A stretch of DNA of 64,000 bases. It comes from an uncultured Bacteriovorax sp. GTDB lineage: Bacteria; Bdellovibrionota; Bacteriovoracia; Bacteriovoracales; Bacteriovoracaceae. This document shows positions 9,288 to 17,981 of the stretch, piece after piece. Within the stretch, counting starts at the first letter, position 1. The number at the start of each line of letters is the position of its first letter. Position numbers and translations under genes: made by a program. A model generated the notes under the pieces. It made no database searches and was not told the origin of the DNA. It saw nothing but the letters and a program-made list of their open reading frames with translations. The DNA is taken from contig CAMLMH010000008.1 of assembly GCA_946481315.1 (NCBI GenBank), positions 1 through 64,000 on the forward strand. Reading direction: 5' to 3'.

Positions 9288-9314
9288 CTTGACTCTACTC
9301 TTTTTGCCACCATT
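9288..9314 (+). promoter_or_regulatory. Sigma-32-like heat-shock promoter for htpG
   Basis: CTTGACT at 9288-9294 and CCACCATT at 9307-9314 are separated by 12-13 bases. This agrees with the heat-shock consensus CTTGAAA / CCCCATnT. The predicted transcript start would be about 40 bases before the htpG ATG. No CIRCE element is seen. Confidence 0.5.
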
Positions 9315-9362
9315 GTTAAAGCGTCTAATAGATTTTTGAAACTCATTTAGGAGACTACAATC

Positions 9363-11288
9363 ATGACTTCACGCAAAGGGACAATTAGCGTCAATACCAA
9401 CGACATTTTTCCAATTATTAAAAAATGGCTTTACTCCGAACATGATATTTTCCTGCGTGAGCTGGTGGCCAACGCAACGGATGCTATCACCAAACGCTCC
9501 ACTCTCGCCCGGACTTTAAATCAAGAAATCCCAACCGGAAAAATCACAGTAACAGTTGATAAACCGAACAAAACTATTGTCATCGAAGATAATGGTCTGG
9601 GAATGACTGAAGCGGAAGTTGAGAAGTATATCGCTCAATTGGCCTTTTCGGGAGCCGAAGAATTTGTCAAAAAAATGAAAGATCAGGGCAATACCCCTAA
9701 TACGGATATCATTGGGAAATTCGGTCTGGGATTTTACTCGGCCTTCATGGTCAGTGAAAAAGTTGAAGTTGAATCCCTGTCCATGAACGATGGATCAAAA
9801 CCCACTAAATGGATTTGCTCCGGAGATACTGATTATACATTTGAAGACTCAACTAAAGCGGACGTGGGGACCAAAATTACCCTGCACATCAATCAAGAGT
9901 CAGAAGAATTTCTGAACGCCTGGAAGGTCTCCTCGACGCTGAAAAAATTCTGTGATTTCATGCCTTACGAAATTTTCGTGCGTGACACTGAAGCAAAGGA
10001 AGAAAGTGCGCATCCGGGACTGGTCAACGATACGCAACCAATCTGGAAAAAAGATCCTTCCACACTGAAAGATGATGACTACAAAGAATTCTACCGCAAG
10101 CAATTCCCGATGGACGGTGATCCCCTTTTCTGGATTCACTTAAAAGTTGATCATCCGTTCACCCTGGATGGTGTGCTATTCTTTCCGAAACTTAATCCAA
10201 ACAAACCTTTCAATGAATCCAACATCAAGCTTTATAACAAGCAGGTCTTCGTTTCAAATAACGTGAAAGATATTGTTCCGGAATTCCTGTCGCTGCTGAA
10301 AGGATCAATCGACTCCAGCGATATTCCGCTTAACGTGTCTCGCTCGAGCCTTCAGGGTGACCCGAACATCAAAAAAATCTCAAACTACGTTATCCGTAAA
10401 GTAGCTGAGAACTTAAAAAAATTATTTAATAACGACCGTCCTCGTTATGAACAAATCTGGGACGATATTTCTCTTTTTATCAAGTATGGTGCAATCTCCG
10501 ACAATAAATTTGATGAAATGATGAGAGACTACGTCATCTTCAGAAACAGTGAAGGCAAATTTGTTACCATGAACGAATACCGTGAATCAATTCCGGAAAC
10601 TTTTAAAACAAAGATGGAAGGCAAAGTTCTTTATTTTGAAAAAGGTAAATCAGACTACGCCCTGAAAAAAGAACTCCTAACTCAAGGGCTGCATGCCATT
10701 GAAACTGAATCATACATCGATCCCCATTTCACTCAGCACGTAGAGTTCACTAAGCTTGGTGATCACGCATATAAATTCGTTTCAGTCGATTCAGAAATCG
10801 GATCACTTCTTGAGCAGGAAGCAACAACTGACTCTGATGTAAAAGTAAAAGATCTATTTACTGATATCTTAATCGGTAAAGCCGAAGGCAAAACAGAAAC
10901 CGAAGTTGAAGAAAAAGAGGATCTCGACTCCCTCAACCACGGAGGCCTAAAAGATATCGAGATTGCAAAAATTAAAAACTCTAAAGCTCCGGCATACTTC
11001 AAGGTCGATGAGCAGATGAAACGCATGCACCAGATGGCAAAAAATATGGGCAATGAGGCCATGTTCCCTGTTAAGAAAACGCTGGTCATTAATCCGGCTT
11101 CACCAATCATTCAAAATGCTCTTAAACTGCATGAAAAAGGAACAAACGAAGCTCTGGTGAAAAAGATCTGTCACCATGTTGAAGACCTCGCTCATATCTC
11201 AAGCGAGGGATTAAAACACGAAGACCGTGAAGCATTCGTTAACCGCACACAAGAGTTAATGCAGGAACTGACTGATCTAGCTCTATGA
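9363..11288 (+). CDS. htpG: Chaperone HtpG (Hsp90)
   Basis: 641 aa, full length. The GHKL ATPase motifs are intact: ELVANATDA (N-box), VIEDNGLGMTEAEV (G1) and IGKFGLGFYSAFMVS (G2). The middle domain follows (GVLFFPK, LYNKQVFV, LPLNVSRSSLQ-type segment), as does a C-terminal dimerisation domain. ATP-dependent cytosolic chaperone. GGAGA lies close before the ATG. It is monocistronic: a heat-shock-type promoter lies upstream and an intrinsic terminator directly after the stop. Confidence 0.97.
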   Translation: MTSRKGTISVNTNDIFPIIKKWLYSEHDIFLRELVANATDAITKRSTLARTLNQEIPTGKITVTVDKPNKTIVIEDNGLGMTEAEVEKYIAQLAFSGAEEFVKKMKDQGNTPNTDIIGKFGLGFYSAFMVSEKVEVESLSMNDGSKPTKWICSGDTDYTFEDSTKADVGTKITLHINQESEEFLNAWKVSSTLKKFCDFMPYEIFVRDTEAKEESAHPGLVNDTQPIWKKDPSTLKDDDYKEFYRKQFPMDGDPLFWIHLKVDHPFTLDGVLFFPKLNPNKPFNESNIKLYNKQVFVSNNVKDIVPEFLSLLKGSIDSSDIPLNVSRSSLQGDPNIKKISNYVIRKVAENLKKLFNNDRPRYEQIWDDISLFIKYGAISDNKFDEMMRDYVIFRNSEGKFVTMNEYRESIPETFKTKMEGKVLYFEKGKSDYALKKELLTQGLHAIETESYIDPHFTQHVEFTKLGDHAYKFVSVDSEIGSLLEQEATTDSDVKVKDLFTDILIGKAEGKTETEVEEKEDLDSLNHGGLKDIEIAKIKNSKAPAYFKVDEQMKRMHQMAKNMGNEAMFPVKKTLVINPASPIIQNALKLHEKGTNEALVKKICHHVEDLAHISSEGLKHEDREAFVNRTQELMQELTDLAL

Positions 11289-11292
11289 AATT

Positions 11293-12693
11293 TTACTGTA
11301 GAAGGCCCGCATACTGCGGGTCTTTTTTTATAATTTCACTGATTACTGAAAAATAAAGTTGTCGACGATTACTTTCATCATTTAATTTGTATCCGTAAAA
11401 ATCGCCATCCGAAAGCATATGGCTGGAATTCACCACCAGTGTCGCTTGATTAGTACTAATTGATTGCGGAACCAGCGTGCTCGGCAATTCAAGAAATCCG
11501 TCATTAGCGCTGTCTATGAATGCATTACGTACACCATACTTCACTACGAATTTCATCGGAGAATCGGTCTCCATCAAACTATTATCCATCGGCGCCCCGG
11601 TTACATTGATAGTATAAAGATCTTTTCTCAGGTAAGGAGCAGCATCCTGTAAGACCGTTTCAATGATGGAGGTTTTCATGAACTCCAGTGCATCAACCAT
11701 CTTTCCGCTGTCAGCAACACCGGCAAAGGGGATTAACTTCAGCAAAGGCGCGATGATTTTAGGAAAAATAAGCTCTTTGGCAAAATCTGAAAATATGGCC
11801 CCGCTGAGCATTCCGGAGAGGTTAATGTGTCCGATTATTCTCGCCTGCGATGATTGATTCATATCCTGGTTCACCCGTGCCAGGGCCGCGAAAAGTTCCG
11901 GAGTTCCCTTGCATAATGAAATCAAAATCAGATCTTCTTCCCCCCCCAGTCTTTCTTTTAACTGAGGGATCATTTGTTCAACATTATTCTCAACTGTGCC
12001 ATAAGCATCTTTTTTCAAAAAAGTGACAGGTAATCCCAGGGATTTTATGTCTGCCAAAAAATCGCGGATGTAATATGGTGTATGTTTCGTGTAGCTTTCT
12101 TCCCATCCAAGGCCAAAAGAGACAACCAGACGAATTTTTCCCCTAAGCACTTTCAAATTACGATTTTTGCTTTTATTTTTAACTTTCAGATCATGAAGCA
12201 CTGACTGCAGCAGTTCATTACTTTTAGGTTCACGTTCGACAATTTCCCGAAATACCTGTGCAGAGAAAGTCTGTCCATAATCAGCAGTCAGTTTACGGTT
12301 GAGTTCAACTGTATAGACCTTAATGTCGTGATGATCAATAAAAGCGGCTGGTTTAAGATGTCGCCGAATCACGTTAGTCTTTTGCTCAATCTGCACAAGC
12401 TCCTCAATAACTGAGGCCGGTAATATATTGATGAGTGAATTATTAAATACAGACCACAAAACAGATTCATCGTTTTTTACAAAATCATGTTCGCTGCAAC
12501 GACGAGATGAAAAATGCAGGTAAACTTCCCGCGATAACGGGCGGTCAATGGTTTTAATATGCATATTTGAAGCAAGTTCAGGCAATTCAAAACATTGCGG
12601 AAGGCCAGCAGTATCCCTGAGAACGGTAGTAGATGAATGACTAGCATTCATAAAGGCCAATAAAGCGACAGCGAGCATTGCACGTTTTAGCAT
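11293..12693 (-). CDS. Exported alpha/beta-hydrolase-like protein, hypothetical
   Basis: 466 aa. The N-terminus MLKRAMLAVALLAFMNASHS is a signal peptide; a TTG six codons further upstream is possible but has no advantage. The central part has a GLGWEESYTKHTPYYIRDF segment and, after a beta strand, DLILISLCKGTPELFAAL, which looks like a nucleophile elbow of the alpha/beta-hydrolase fold with Cys (or Ser) before Lys-Gly. Later NVTGAPMDNS and SANDGFLELPST could hold Asp, and NSSHML the His. The assignment is by pattern only. Convergent with htpG, with the htpG terminator inside its 3' end. Confidence 0.65.
   Translation of the reverse strand: MLKRAMLAVALLAFMNASHSSTTVLRDTAGLPQCFELPELASNMHIKTIDRPLSREVYLHFSSRRCSEHDFVKNDESVLWSVFNNSLINILPASVIEELVQIEQKTNVIRRHLKPAAFIDHHDIKVYTVELNRKLTADYGQTFSAQVFREIVEREPKSNELLQSVLHDLKVKNKSKNRNLKVLRGKIRLVVSFGLGWEESYTKHTPYYIRDFLADIKSLGLPVTFLKKDAYGTVENNVEQMIPQLKERLGGEEDLILISLCKGTPELFAALARVNQDMNQSSQARIIGHINLSGMLSGAIFSDFAKELIFPKIIAPLLKLIPFAGVADSGKMVDALEFMKTSIIETVLQDAAPYLRKDLYTINVTGAPMDNSLMETDSPMKFVVKYGVRNAFIDSANDGFLELPSTLVPQSISTNQATLVVNSSHMLSDGDFYGYKLNDESNRRQLYFSVISEIIKKDPQYAGLLQ
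11304..11329 (+). terminator. Intrinsic terminator of htpG
   Basis: Stem GGCCCGCA / TGCGGGTC (one G-T pair) with a 3-base loop, then a run of T. It lies inside the last codons of the convergent gene on the minus strand, whose coding sequence ends at 11293. Confidence 0.85.
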
Positions 12694-12793
12694 AATCGAA
12701 GATCTGAGCAAATTCTGCGCCTAAAATAACATATCTATTTCTCCTGTCTTAGAGAATTCACCCTATCTCCTGCTGCTCAATTTTAACTTAAAA

Positions 12794-12810
12794 TGTCTAA
12801 AGTTTAGACA
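12794..12810 (+). promoter_or_regulatory. Perfect 17-bp dyad TGTCTAAAGTTTAGACA
   Basis: The arms TGTCTAAA and TTTAGACA are perfectly palindromic around a central G, 62 bases before the ATG of the ADP-ribosyltransferase-like lipoprotein gene. Same arms and same N9 core spacing between TGTC and GACA as at 27792, and related to sites at 42376, 53297, 59832 and 62093. The divergent neighbour starts about 100 bases away. Confidence 0.6.
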
Positions 12811-12872
12811 CTCAAGACTGTAGCCTGAATAACCGACAAGAATACTGGATTTATCTTTGTGAGGATTTGGTT

Positions 12873-14414
12873 ATGTTCAGAAATCATCCTGTCGTTTTAT
12901 TGATCTTTGCATTGCTGCTTAATTCCTGCGCCTTTTTTATTCCTTCCCCGGTTCACAATAAACAACACCGAGATATTGCCAGTGATGATCTCCCGACACT
13001 GGAAGAATTATTTGTTTTCAAATCATCAGGAATTCAAAACCAGCATGACCAACTTTATACCCTTAAAAATAACATCGAATACAACCTGAACGGCTTGACC
13101 ACCCAATTCATTCTGGATGAAAAGATGGCTGGAGATGAAGCCTTTAAGCTTCACCCAACTGTTGAAAAAAATCAATACGTGCTTAAAATTTATCATTCAC
13201 AAAAAGCGAGCTTTGACAGCAGTGCTGTACAGGAATTAACTTCTTTTTTAGGAAAATTTAAAAGAGATTTTCTGGTTTCATACAGTTTAATGGAACTTTA
13301 TTACAATGCCAGACATCATGATATTTCTTCAATGGCCATTATTGCACGTATGAGAAAAGAATCCGCTTTCAATGACAGTGAAAATCTAAAATACTGGGAG
13401 AATGTGCAGGATTCCTTTGAAAAGGCAGAACGTATTCACAGCAAAAAAGTAAGAGCTGAAACTGATAAACGAAAAGCGGTCATGGATGCTCTGGATAAAG
13501 CAACTGACAATCAACAATTTCGGACATTGGTTGCTAATAATGACCGTAAAGGTGCAGCAAAATTGATAAGGGCCTATTTACCCTGGGAATTAATGCCACC
13601 ATTTGAAAAACTTTTCTGGGAAAATCAACTGGCAGTAATGGCCGATCCACTACCATTAGAACAAAGAGTACTGATGTATCGTGGAATCAATGACGATCTC
13701 ATACAGGTGGCTGTTGAGGCCGGAAAGACACTGACTAAAGAAGAGGCCATAAAAGAACAAAAGATTTTTTTGCTGTCCACGATGATGACAAAAAATCAGG
13801 GTACGTGGAACCGTCGTTTACGCTCCCTAACTGCCATGTATGATAAATTCATTGCTACCACCGGTCACGGAGATGATTTAAAAAGTGAATATACTCGCGG
13901 AGCTCGCATTTCAACTATGTTTTCCCGTCATGCTTCAGAACCAAAAGGCAGCCCGTTTTTATCCTTAACACCTAAGTTTAGTGTGGCCAGCAATTTTGGT
14001 AGCAGCAGAAATTCACTGTATTTTATGGATCCGCGTTTATTTCATTATAATTTTGCCTCTCATTATAGTAGTGAGATTGAATTCCTTCTGCCACTCATTA
14101 CTTTTCCTGATGATCTTGCAGCAGTCTGGGACTATAAGATTCATGGTCCCATACAAGTAGAAGAATTTCTAAAAAAGACGGCCATCGAAAGACTGGACCG
14201 CGAACTAGGCGCAGGGAAAGGAACAAATGCATTCGGAACGATTCAGCTTAATACCGCCAAATTTATCAAACCGTTGAGTTCAAAAGGTGGTGCACTTCCA
14301 TCGAGCTCTGATTTTTACAAACAAAATTTGGGTGTAGAAAGTTCTAAGCTGATGAAAAAAATCGAACTTCTGACAGACATGCCATGCATGGATCTCATTC
14401 AGCTATTCTGGTAA
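12873..14414 (+). CDS. Lipoprotein with ADP-ribosyltransferase-like C-terminal domain
   Basis: 513 aa from the ATG at 12873, which has GAGGA at the ideal distance; a TTG two codons earlier would overlap the ribosome site. Lipobox LLNSC near the N-terminus. The C-terminal half shows the three landmarks of R-S-ExE mono-ADP-ribosyltransferases in order: MYRG with Arg270; PFLSLTPKFSVASNFG with Ser364; and SEIEFLLP with Glu401-x-Glu403. The middle region is helical and charged. Known members modify host proteins with ADP-ribose from NAD. A predator or host-directed effector role is inference. It is followed after 6 bp by an exported CYTH-like gene and preceded by the palindrome at 12794. Confidence 0.6.
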   Translation: MFRNHPVVLLIFALLLNSCAFFIPSPVHNKQHRDIASDDLPTLEELFVFKSSGIQNQHDQLYTLKNNIEYNLNGLTTQFILDEKMAGDEAFKLHPTVEKNQYVLKIYHSQKASFDSSAVQELTSFLGKFKRDFLVSYSLMELYYNARHHDISSMAIIARMRKESAFNDSENLKYWENVQDSFEKAERIHSKKVRAETDKRKAVMDALDKATDNQQFRTLVANNDRKGAAKLIRAYLPWELMPPFEKLFWENQLAVMADPLPLEQRVLMYRGINDDLIQVAVEAGKTLTKEEAIKEQKIFLLSTMMTKNQGTWNRRLRSLTAMYDKFIATTGHGDDLKSEYTRGARISTMFSRHASEPKGSPFLSLTPKFSVASNFGSSRNSLYFMDPRLFHYNFASHYSSEIEFLLPLITFPDDLAAVWDYKIHGPIQVEEFLKKTAIERLDRELGAGKGTNAFGTIQLNTAKFIKPLSSKGGALPSSSDFYKQNLGVESSKLMKKIELLTDMPCMDLIQLFW

Positions 14415-14420
14415 AAAATA

Positions 14421-15215
14421 ATGAAAACTTTTTTTCTGTTTTTCTTTTTACTATTTTCACTGGACGGGATTGCCGCGACCGAGGTCGAACTGAATCTGGC
14501 CATATCTGAAAATAATTACCATAAACTTATCGCCTCCATTGTGACAATGAAGAAAGAAACAGCTATCAGAGAAGATTACTACCTGGAAGTCTATCGTCAG
14601 AAAAAGTTTATAATGCGTGATTTAACTCCTTCACTCAAAGTCCGGCTGATGGATAAAGGATTAGAATTAAAATTTCAGATGGCCCGCAAAATCGCAACAG
14701 AAAACAATGGAAATTTTAAAATTACCACGAGTGAAAGTAGAAACAGAAATATTGAACATCATGATCTGCTAATTGGATCACTCAAAAGATTAGAGCAGGA
14801 AATCAGTTCTCTCAAACCAATTGCTGTTGTCACCCAGAAAGAAGCCGCGAAATACTTGATCAGTTTAGGACTGATCAGCGAAATTCTGACTGAATGCAAA
14901 GAGTGTCTGGAGACAGATCTTTATGTGGTTTCCCATACCAATATAAAAGACAGGATTGCGGTCAAAATACCCTTTAAGCATGGGCAACTGAAGCTTGTCA
15001 TAGGAGCAACATTTAACCGTCAGCAAACGAATTTTGAAATTGAAGCAGAGTTAAAGAATAAAGAAGATGCACCCTTGGCCATACAGGCTATTTCTGAATG
15101 GCTTAAGGAGAGAAATTTTGATTTTAATGATGCTCCGCTGGGAAAAAGGGATCCTGCTTTAGAGAGTCTGCAATTTCTTAACCGACTCTATTCACCTGAG
15201 TTATCAAATCGATAA
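14421..15215 (+). CDS. Exported protein with possible CYTH-like fold
   Basis: 264 aa with a clear signal peptide (MKTFFLFFFLLFSLDGIAA). Mature protein begins TEVELNLAI, like the ExExK strand of CYTH/triphosphate-tunnel proteins. YYLEVYRQKKFIMRD, SLKVRLMDKGLELKFQ and later KDRIAVKIPF and FEIEAELKN recall the alternating charged strands of that fold. The resemblance is weak and no database check was possible. It directly follows the ADP-ribosyltransferase-like lipoprotein (6 bp), so the two are probably made together. Confidence 0.6.
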   Translation: MKTFFLFFFLLFSLDGIAATEVELNLAISENNYHKLIASIVTMKKETAIREDYYLEVYRQKKFIMRDLTPSLKVRLMDKGLELKFQMARKIATENNGNFKITTSESRNRNIEHHDLLIGSLKRLEQEISSLKPIAVVTQKEAAKYLISLGLISEILTECKECLETDLYVVSHTNIKDRIAVKIPFKHGQLKLVIGATFNRQQTNFEIEAELKNKEDAPLAIQAISEWLKERNFDFNDAPLGKRDPALESLQFLNRLYSPELSNR

Positions 15216-15300
15216 ATTCTTTTGAATTTCAATGTCTCGCTGCCAGTGAGATACTTGTCTTAAGCTAAAACTAAACGTTGCAGTATAAAGCGGGGTACCT

Positions 15301-16014
15301 ATGATTACAAGAAAAGCACAAGACAGAGGACATAACGTTATTTCATGGCTAGATAGTTATCATACTTTTTCCTTTGGTCAGTACTACGATCCGAACTGGA
15401 CGCACTTTCATAAGCTCCTGGTCATTAATGATGATACGATCGCTCCTTCGATGGGCTTTGGAACACACCCCCATCGGGACATGGAAATTATCACTTACGT
15501 GACACATGGCCAGCTTAAACACAAAGACAGCATGGGCAGTTTAGGTATTATTACTCCGGGAGAAATTCAGGTAATGACCGCCGGTTCAGGTGTGGCCCAT
15601 AGTGAGTTTAATGATCTGAACGATACACCTACTCACCTTTTTCAGATATGGATTCTGCCAAAAGAAAAAAATCTAAAACCACGCTATGATCAAAAACGAG
15701 TGTTCAATAATGAAGACACAAACTTTTTAAAACTAATTGCCAGCTCTCATGCGCAGGACGGAAATATTATGCGTCTCAATGCCGACGCGCAAATCTGGGC
15801 TGCACGCTATGATCACGGAGCTAAAATAACATTTCGCCCGGACCATTATGAGCATTTCTGGATTCAGATGGTAAAAGGATCCATGTCAGTCAATGGCAGC
15901 CATTATTCTGTCGGCGATGGTATCGGGATAGAAAACAGAGGTCTGGCCGACATTGAAGTCCATGCCAATGGAGCAGAATTTTTAATTTTTGAAGTTGATA
16001 CTTTTGTCGGTTAG
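15301..16014 (+). CDS. Pirin family protein (cupin)
   Basis: 237 aa. The YhhW/pirin signature is present: WLDSYHTFSFGQYYDPN, then GFGTHPHRDMEIITYV with the metal-binding histidines, and VMTAGSGVAHSEFN. Family members are iron-binding bicupins; some bacterial ones oxidise quercetin and others are regulators. The N-terminal cupin has the intact metal site and the C-terminal cupin is degenerate, as is usual. Convergent with the FHA gene with only 2 bp between the stops. Confidence 0.92.
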   Translation: MITRKAQDRGHNVISWLDSYHTFSFGQYYDPNWTHFHKLLVINDDTIAPSMGFGTHPHRDMEIITYVTHGQLKHKDSMGSLGIITPGEIQVMTAGSGVAHSEFNDLNDTPTHLFQIWILPKEKNLKPRYDQKRVFNNEDTNFLKLIASSHAQDGNIMRLNADAQIWAARYDHGAKITFRPDHYEHFWIQMVKGSMSVNGSHYSVGDGIGIENRGLADIEVHANGAEFLIFEVDTFVG

Positions 16015-16016
16015 GT

Positions 16017-16367
16017 TTAAACCAGCTCTTCGTATTCAGTATTGATGATGGCAAGTTCATCCGGCGTGAGCTTGCTGGAATCAATACGAACCGTATAAAT
16101 TCCAATTTTCAATACATCATCTTTTTTAATTCCTGCTCGCTTTAATTTTCCTTCATTTAAAAAGACATCACGTTTTTTATCAATATTAGTCGCAACGATG
16201 TGTCCTGTTTTTGCAGGCTCAATTTCACATTGCATTTTCGCAATCATCTTATCATCGAGATGAACATCACAGTATGGAGAAGCTCCTATGACTATTCTTT
16301 TAGCAACCGGAATTTCCATTTTCATTTCCGGTTTATCGCTTCTTTGAATTAAAAGCACGTAGGCCAT
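16017..16367 (-). CDS. FHA-domain-like small protein
   Basis: 116 aa. MAYVLLIQRSD starts the first strand. IVIGASPYCDVHLDDKMIAK matches the phosphothreonine-binding loop region of forkhead-associated domains (IGR..S.CDI.L.D..VS), with Ala in place of the usual Arg, and IDKKRDVFLNEGKL is the NG(T) region. DVLKIGIYTVRID ends the fold. The Arg loss suggests altered or no phosphothreonine binding. The whole protein is one domain plus a short acidic tail. Confidence 0.7.
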   Translation of the reverse strand: MAYVLLIQRSDKPEMKMEIPVAKRIVIGASPYCDVHLDDKMIAKMQCEIEPAKTGHIVATNIDKKRDVFLNEGKLKRAGIKKDDVLKIGIYTVRIDSSKLTPDELAIINTEYEELV

Positions 16368-16554
16368 TGTTTTACTCGCAGTTAATAAACTTTATTCTTT
16401 CTTTAGTTTGATTAGTATCCGCCCTCTGATTATAGAAGAATTTTTAGCAACGGGGACTTGGGAAAATTGTTACATGCACTTTTCATTATTTAATCAATTC
16501 ATCAATTTTTGTTTTGAATGGGAGTGACAACTTTCGTCGACGGTAAAGGCAAAA

Positions 16555-16572
16555 CCCCCTGTAAACAGGGGG
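16555..16572 (-). terminator. Intrinsic terminator after the DksA-like gene
   Basis: Stem CCCCCTG / CAGGGGG with a four-base loop. On the minus strand it is followed by TTTT. It lies 44 bases after the stop of the DksA/TraR gene. Confidence 0.75.
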
Positions 16573-16615
16573 TATATACATTCGCCATTCTTGTGTGTGC
16601 CGGTAACGGCAGAAA

Positions 16616-17074
16616 TTAATAGTCGCCGTTGATGGAGAGAACTTTATCTAAGTCCTCTGCCTGAGCGTGAGCACGAAGTTGAATGACGTTTGGGCCAAAT
16701 CCTTTTCCTTGAGTGTGCGAGCGTTTTTCGTAGGTCACTTGTCCTTCGCCTCTTTCTTCTTCTTCTTTACAGGCGATACACTGAGTGGCCACTGGACGGG
16801 CACGCAGACGATTTATTTCAATTTCACCATCACACTCTTCACAAACTCCAAACGTCCCGTTTTTAATTTTAAAAAGTGCGTTGTCTATTTTTTTCAGCAT
16901 GAAATTCTGGCGTCCTAAAAGTTTTAGTTCCAGTTCACGTTCTCTCTCTTCTTGTGTGAGATCCACTTCATCACCTTTAGGCATTGCAGGACCTTCCATT
17001 TTCATTTCCAGAATCGTGTTCTTTTTAAGTTCGATGAAAAGGTTTTCAAACTGCTTCAGGGTTTCAAGATTCAT
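16616..17074 (-). CDS. DksA/TraR family zinc-finger protein
   Basis: 152 aa. Long N-terminal helical coiled-coil, then a C4 zinc finger CEECDGEIEINRLRARPVAT, completed by a second CxxC (QCIAC): CxxC-x17-CxxC as in DksA. Such proteins bind in the RNA polymerase secondary channel and work with ppGpp. The start at 17074 is chosen because AAGGAG lies just upstream; the frame is open seven codons further. The DxxDxA tip motif of DksA is not evident (DLTQEERERE is in its place), so it may be a DksA-like relative. The C-terminal tail is long and acidic. Confidence 0.88.
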   Translation of the reverse strand: MNLETLKQFENLFIELKKNTILEMKMEGPAMPKGDEVDLTQEERERELELKLLGRQNFMLKKIDNALFKIKNGTFGVCEECDGEIEINRLRARPVATQCIACKEEEERGEGQVTYEKRSHTQGKGFGPNVIQLRAHAQAEDLDKVLSINGDY

Positions 17075-17276
17075 AGTGTTCTCCTTATACTTCACTTTCA
17101 GTCCTTTGAGGGTCAGGCGAAAAATCCTTTCTCGCTAAAACCTCTCGTCCTGAGAAGTTTCACGAATAGCTGGTGCATGAGGCATGCCAAAGCAAAACAT
17201 TATGATTGGATAGTATTGGGCCCATAGTGGCCCTTAAATTTTTGTAAGTTGAACTTGAGCCGGACTCATTTTTTCA

Positions 17277-17732
17277 CTAGTAATCGTGAACTGGGGTAAT
17301 GATGTCCATTCTCAAATGAGTTTTGTGGTTGGTATCGAAATAATAATGAGTCTCTATAACCTGTTCTTGTGTCTGTTTCAAAAAGATGCAGCTTTTATAG
17401 AGTTTATTTCCGATGAAGTTTTCTAAATCAGCGAAAGCATCTTCTAATGGCAGTTCTTCATCCGGATAGAAACGAACGACTTTTTTTATGCCTTTTTCAA
17501 CTTCACGATAAACGGCAGATGCCTGGATATCAATGCATCCTTCGATACTTTTTAGCTTTAATTTTTTATCACTTAAAACAACAGCGTATTCCAGATCACC
17601 TTTAACTTCATTCATAAACTGAACCACAGTCATGAGGGCAGGAGAATCTTTAAAGGAGTGTACATGCGAGGAGTGGGCCACGGGTGAGATGAAAAGAAAA
17701 AACCATGTATAAATAAAAAGGGCGTACTTCAT
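17277..17732 (-). CDS. Exported hypothetical protein
   Basis: 151 aa. Signal peptide MKYALFIYTWFFLFISPVAH. The mature part is small and mixed alpha/beta, with one pair of cysteines (about residues 76 and 120) that could form a disulfide. Not recognised. The start codon and first codons lie inside a hairpin followed by a T-rich run, which looks like an intrinsic terminator or attenuator in the same direction. Confidence 0.65.
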   Translation of the reverse strand: MKYALFIYTWFFLFISPVAHSSHVHSFKDSPALMTVVQFMNEVKGDLEYAVVLSDKKLKLKSIEGCIDIQASAVYREVEKGIKKVVRFYPDEELPLEDAFADLENFIGNKLYKSCIFLKQTQEQVIETHYYFDTNHKTHLRMDIITPVHDY

Positions 17733-17749
17733 GTTGATGAAAGTACGCC
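17711..17749 (-). terminator. Terminator-like hairpin over a start codon
   Basis: In transcript direction GGCGTACTTTCAT, loop CAAC, ATGAAGTACGCC (12 pairs, one bulged A), followed directly by CTTTTTATTT. The second arm contains the ATG of the 151-aa exported protein gene and the T-run encodes its residues 5-8. It would end transcripts coming from the small gene at 17811-17981, or attenuate the exported gene. Confidence 0.6.
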
Positions 17750-17810
17750 TTAATTGCCTAAACGTTAAATCCCATATTTTAATGCTTGCTAGCTAATATT
17801 TAGATACTAG

Positions 17811-17981
17811 CTACTGTCCTCTCTTGTGCCTGTGGACTTTGACAGGGACGGGCACAAGAACGAGGGGTGGATGCATGGATTCACTTAATTTAGCTTTAAG
17901 TGATTTAATCAAATGAGTAACGTTCTTTTGAAGTTTAGAAATGGTGAAAAGTCCTTTTTTTCCGCTTCGATTTTCTCTCAT
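17811..17981 (-). CDS. Small basic protein, 56 aa
   Basis: ATG at 17981 with AGGGGA about 5 bases upstream. The product is strongly basic (MRENRSGKKGLFTISKLQK, then LIKSLKAKL, ending with a proline-valine stretch and KVHRHKRGQ), without membrane segment. It might bind nucleic acid, but nothing is recognised. It is short, and the terminator-like hairpin follows after about 60 bases. Confidence 0.45.
   Translation of the reverse strand: MRENRSGKKGLFTISKLQKNVTHLIKSLKAKLSESMHPPLVLVPVPVKVHRHKRGQ

Noticed and set aside
12798..12835. TAAAGTTT at the perfect palindrome as a FliA -35 element
   Set aside because: No GCCGATAA-like sequence at the required distance; the dyad explains the sequence better.
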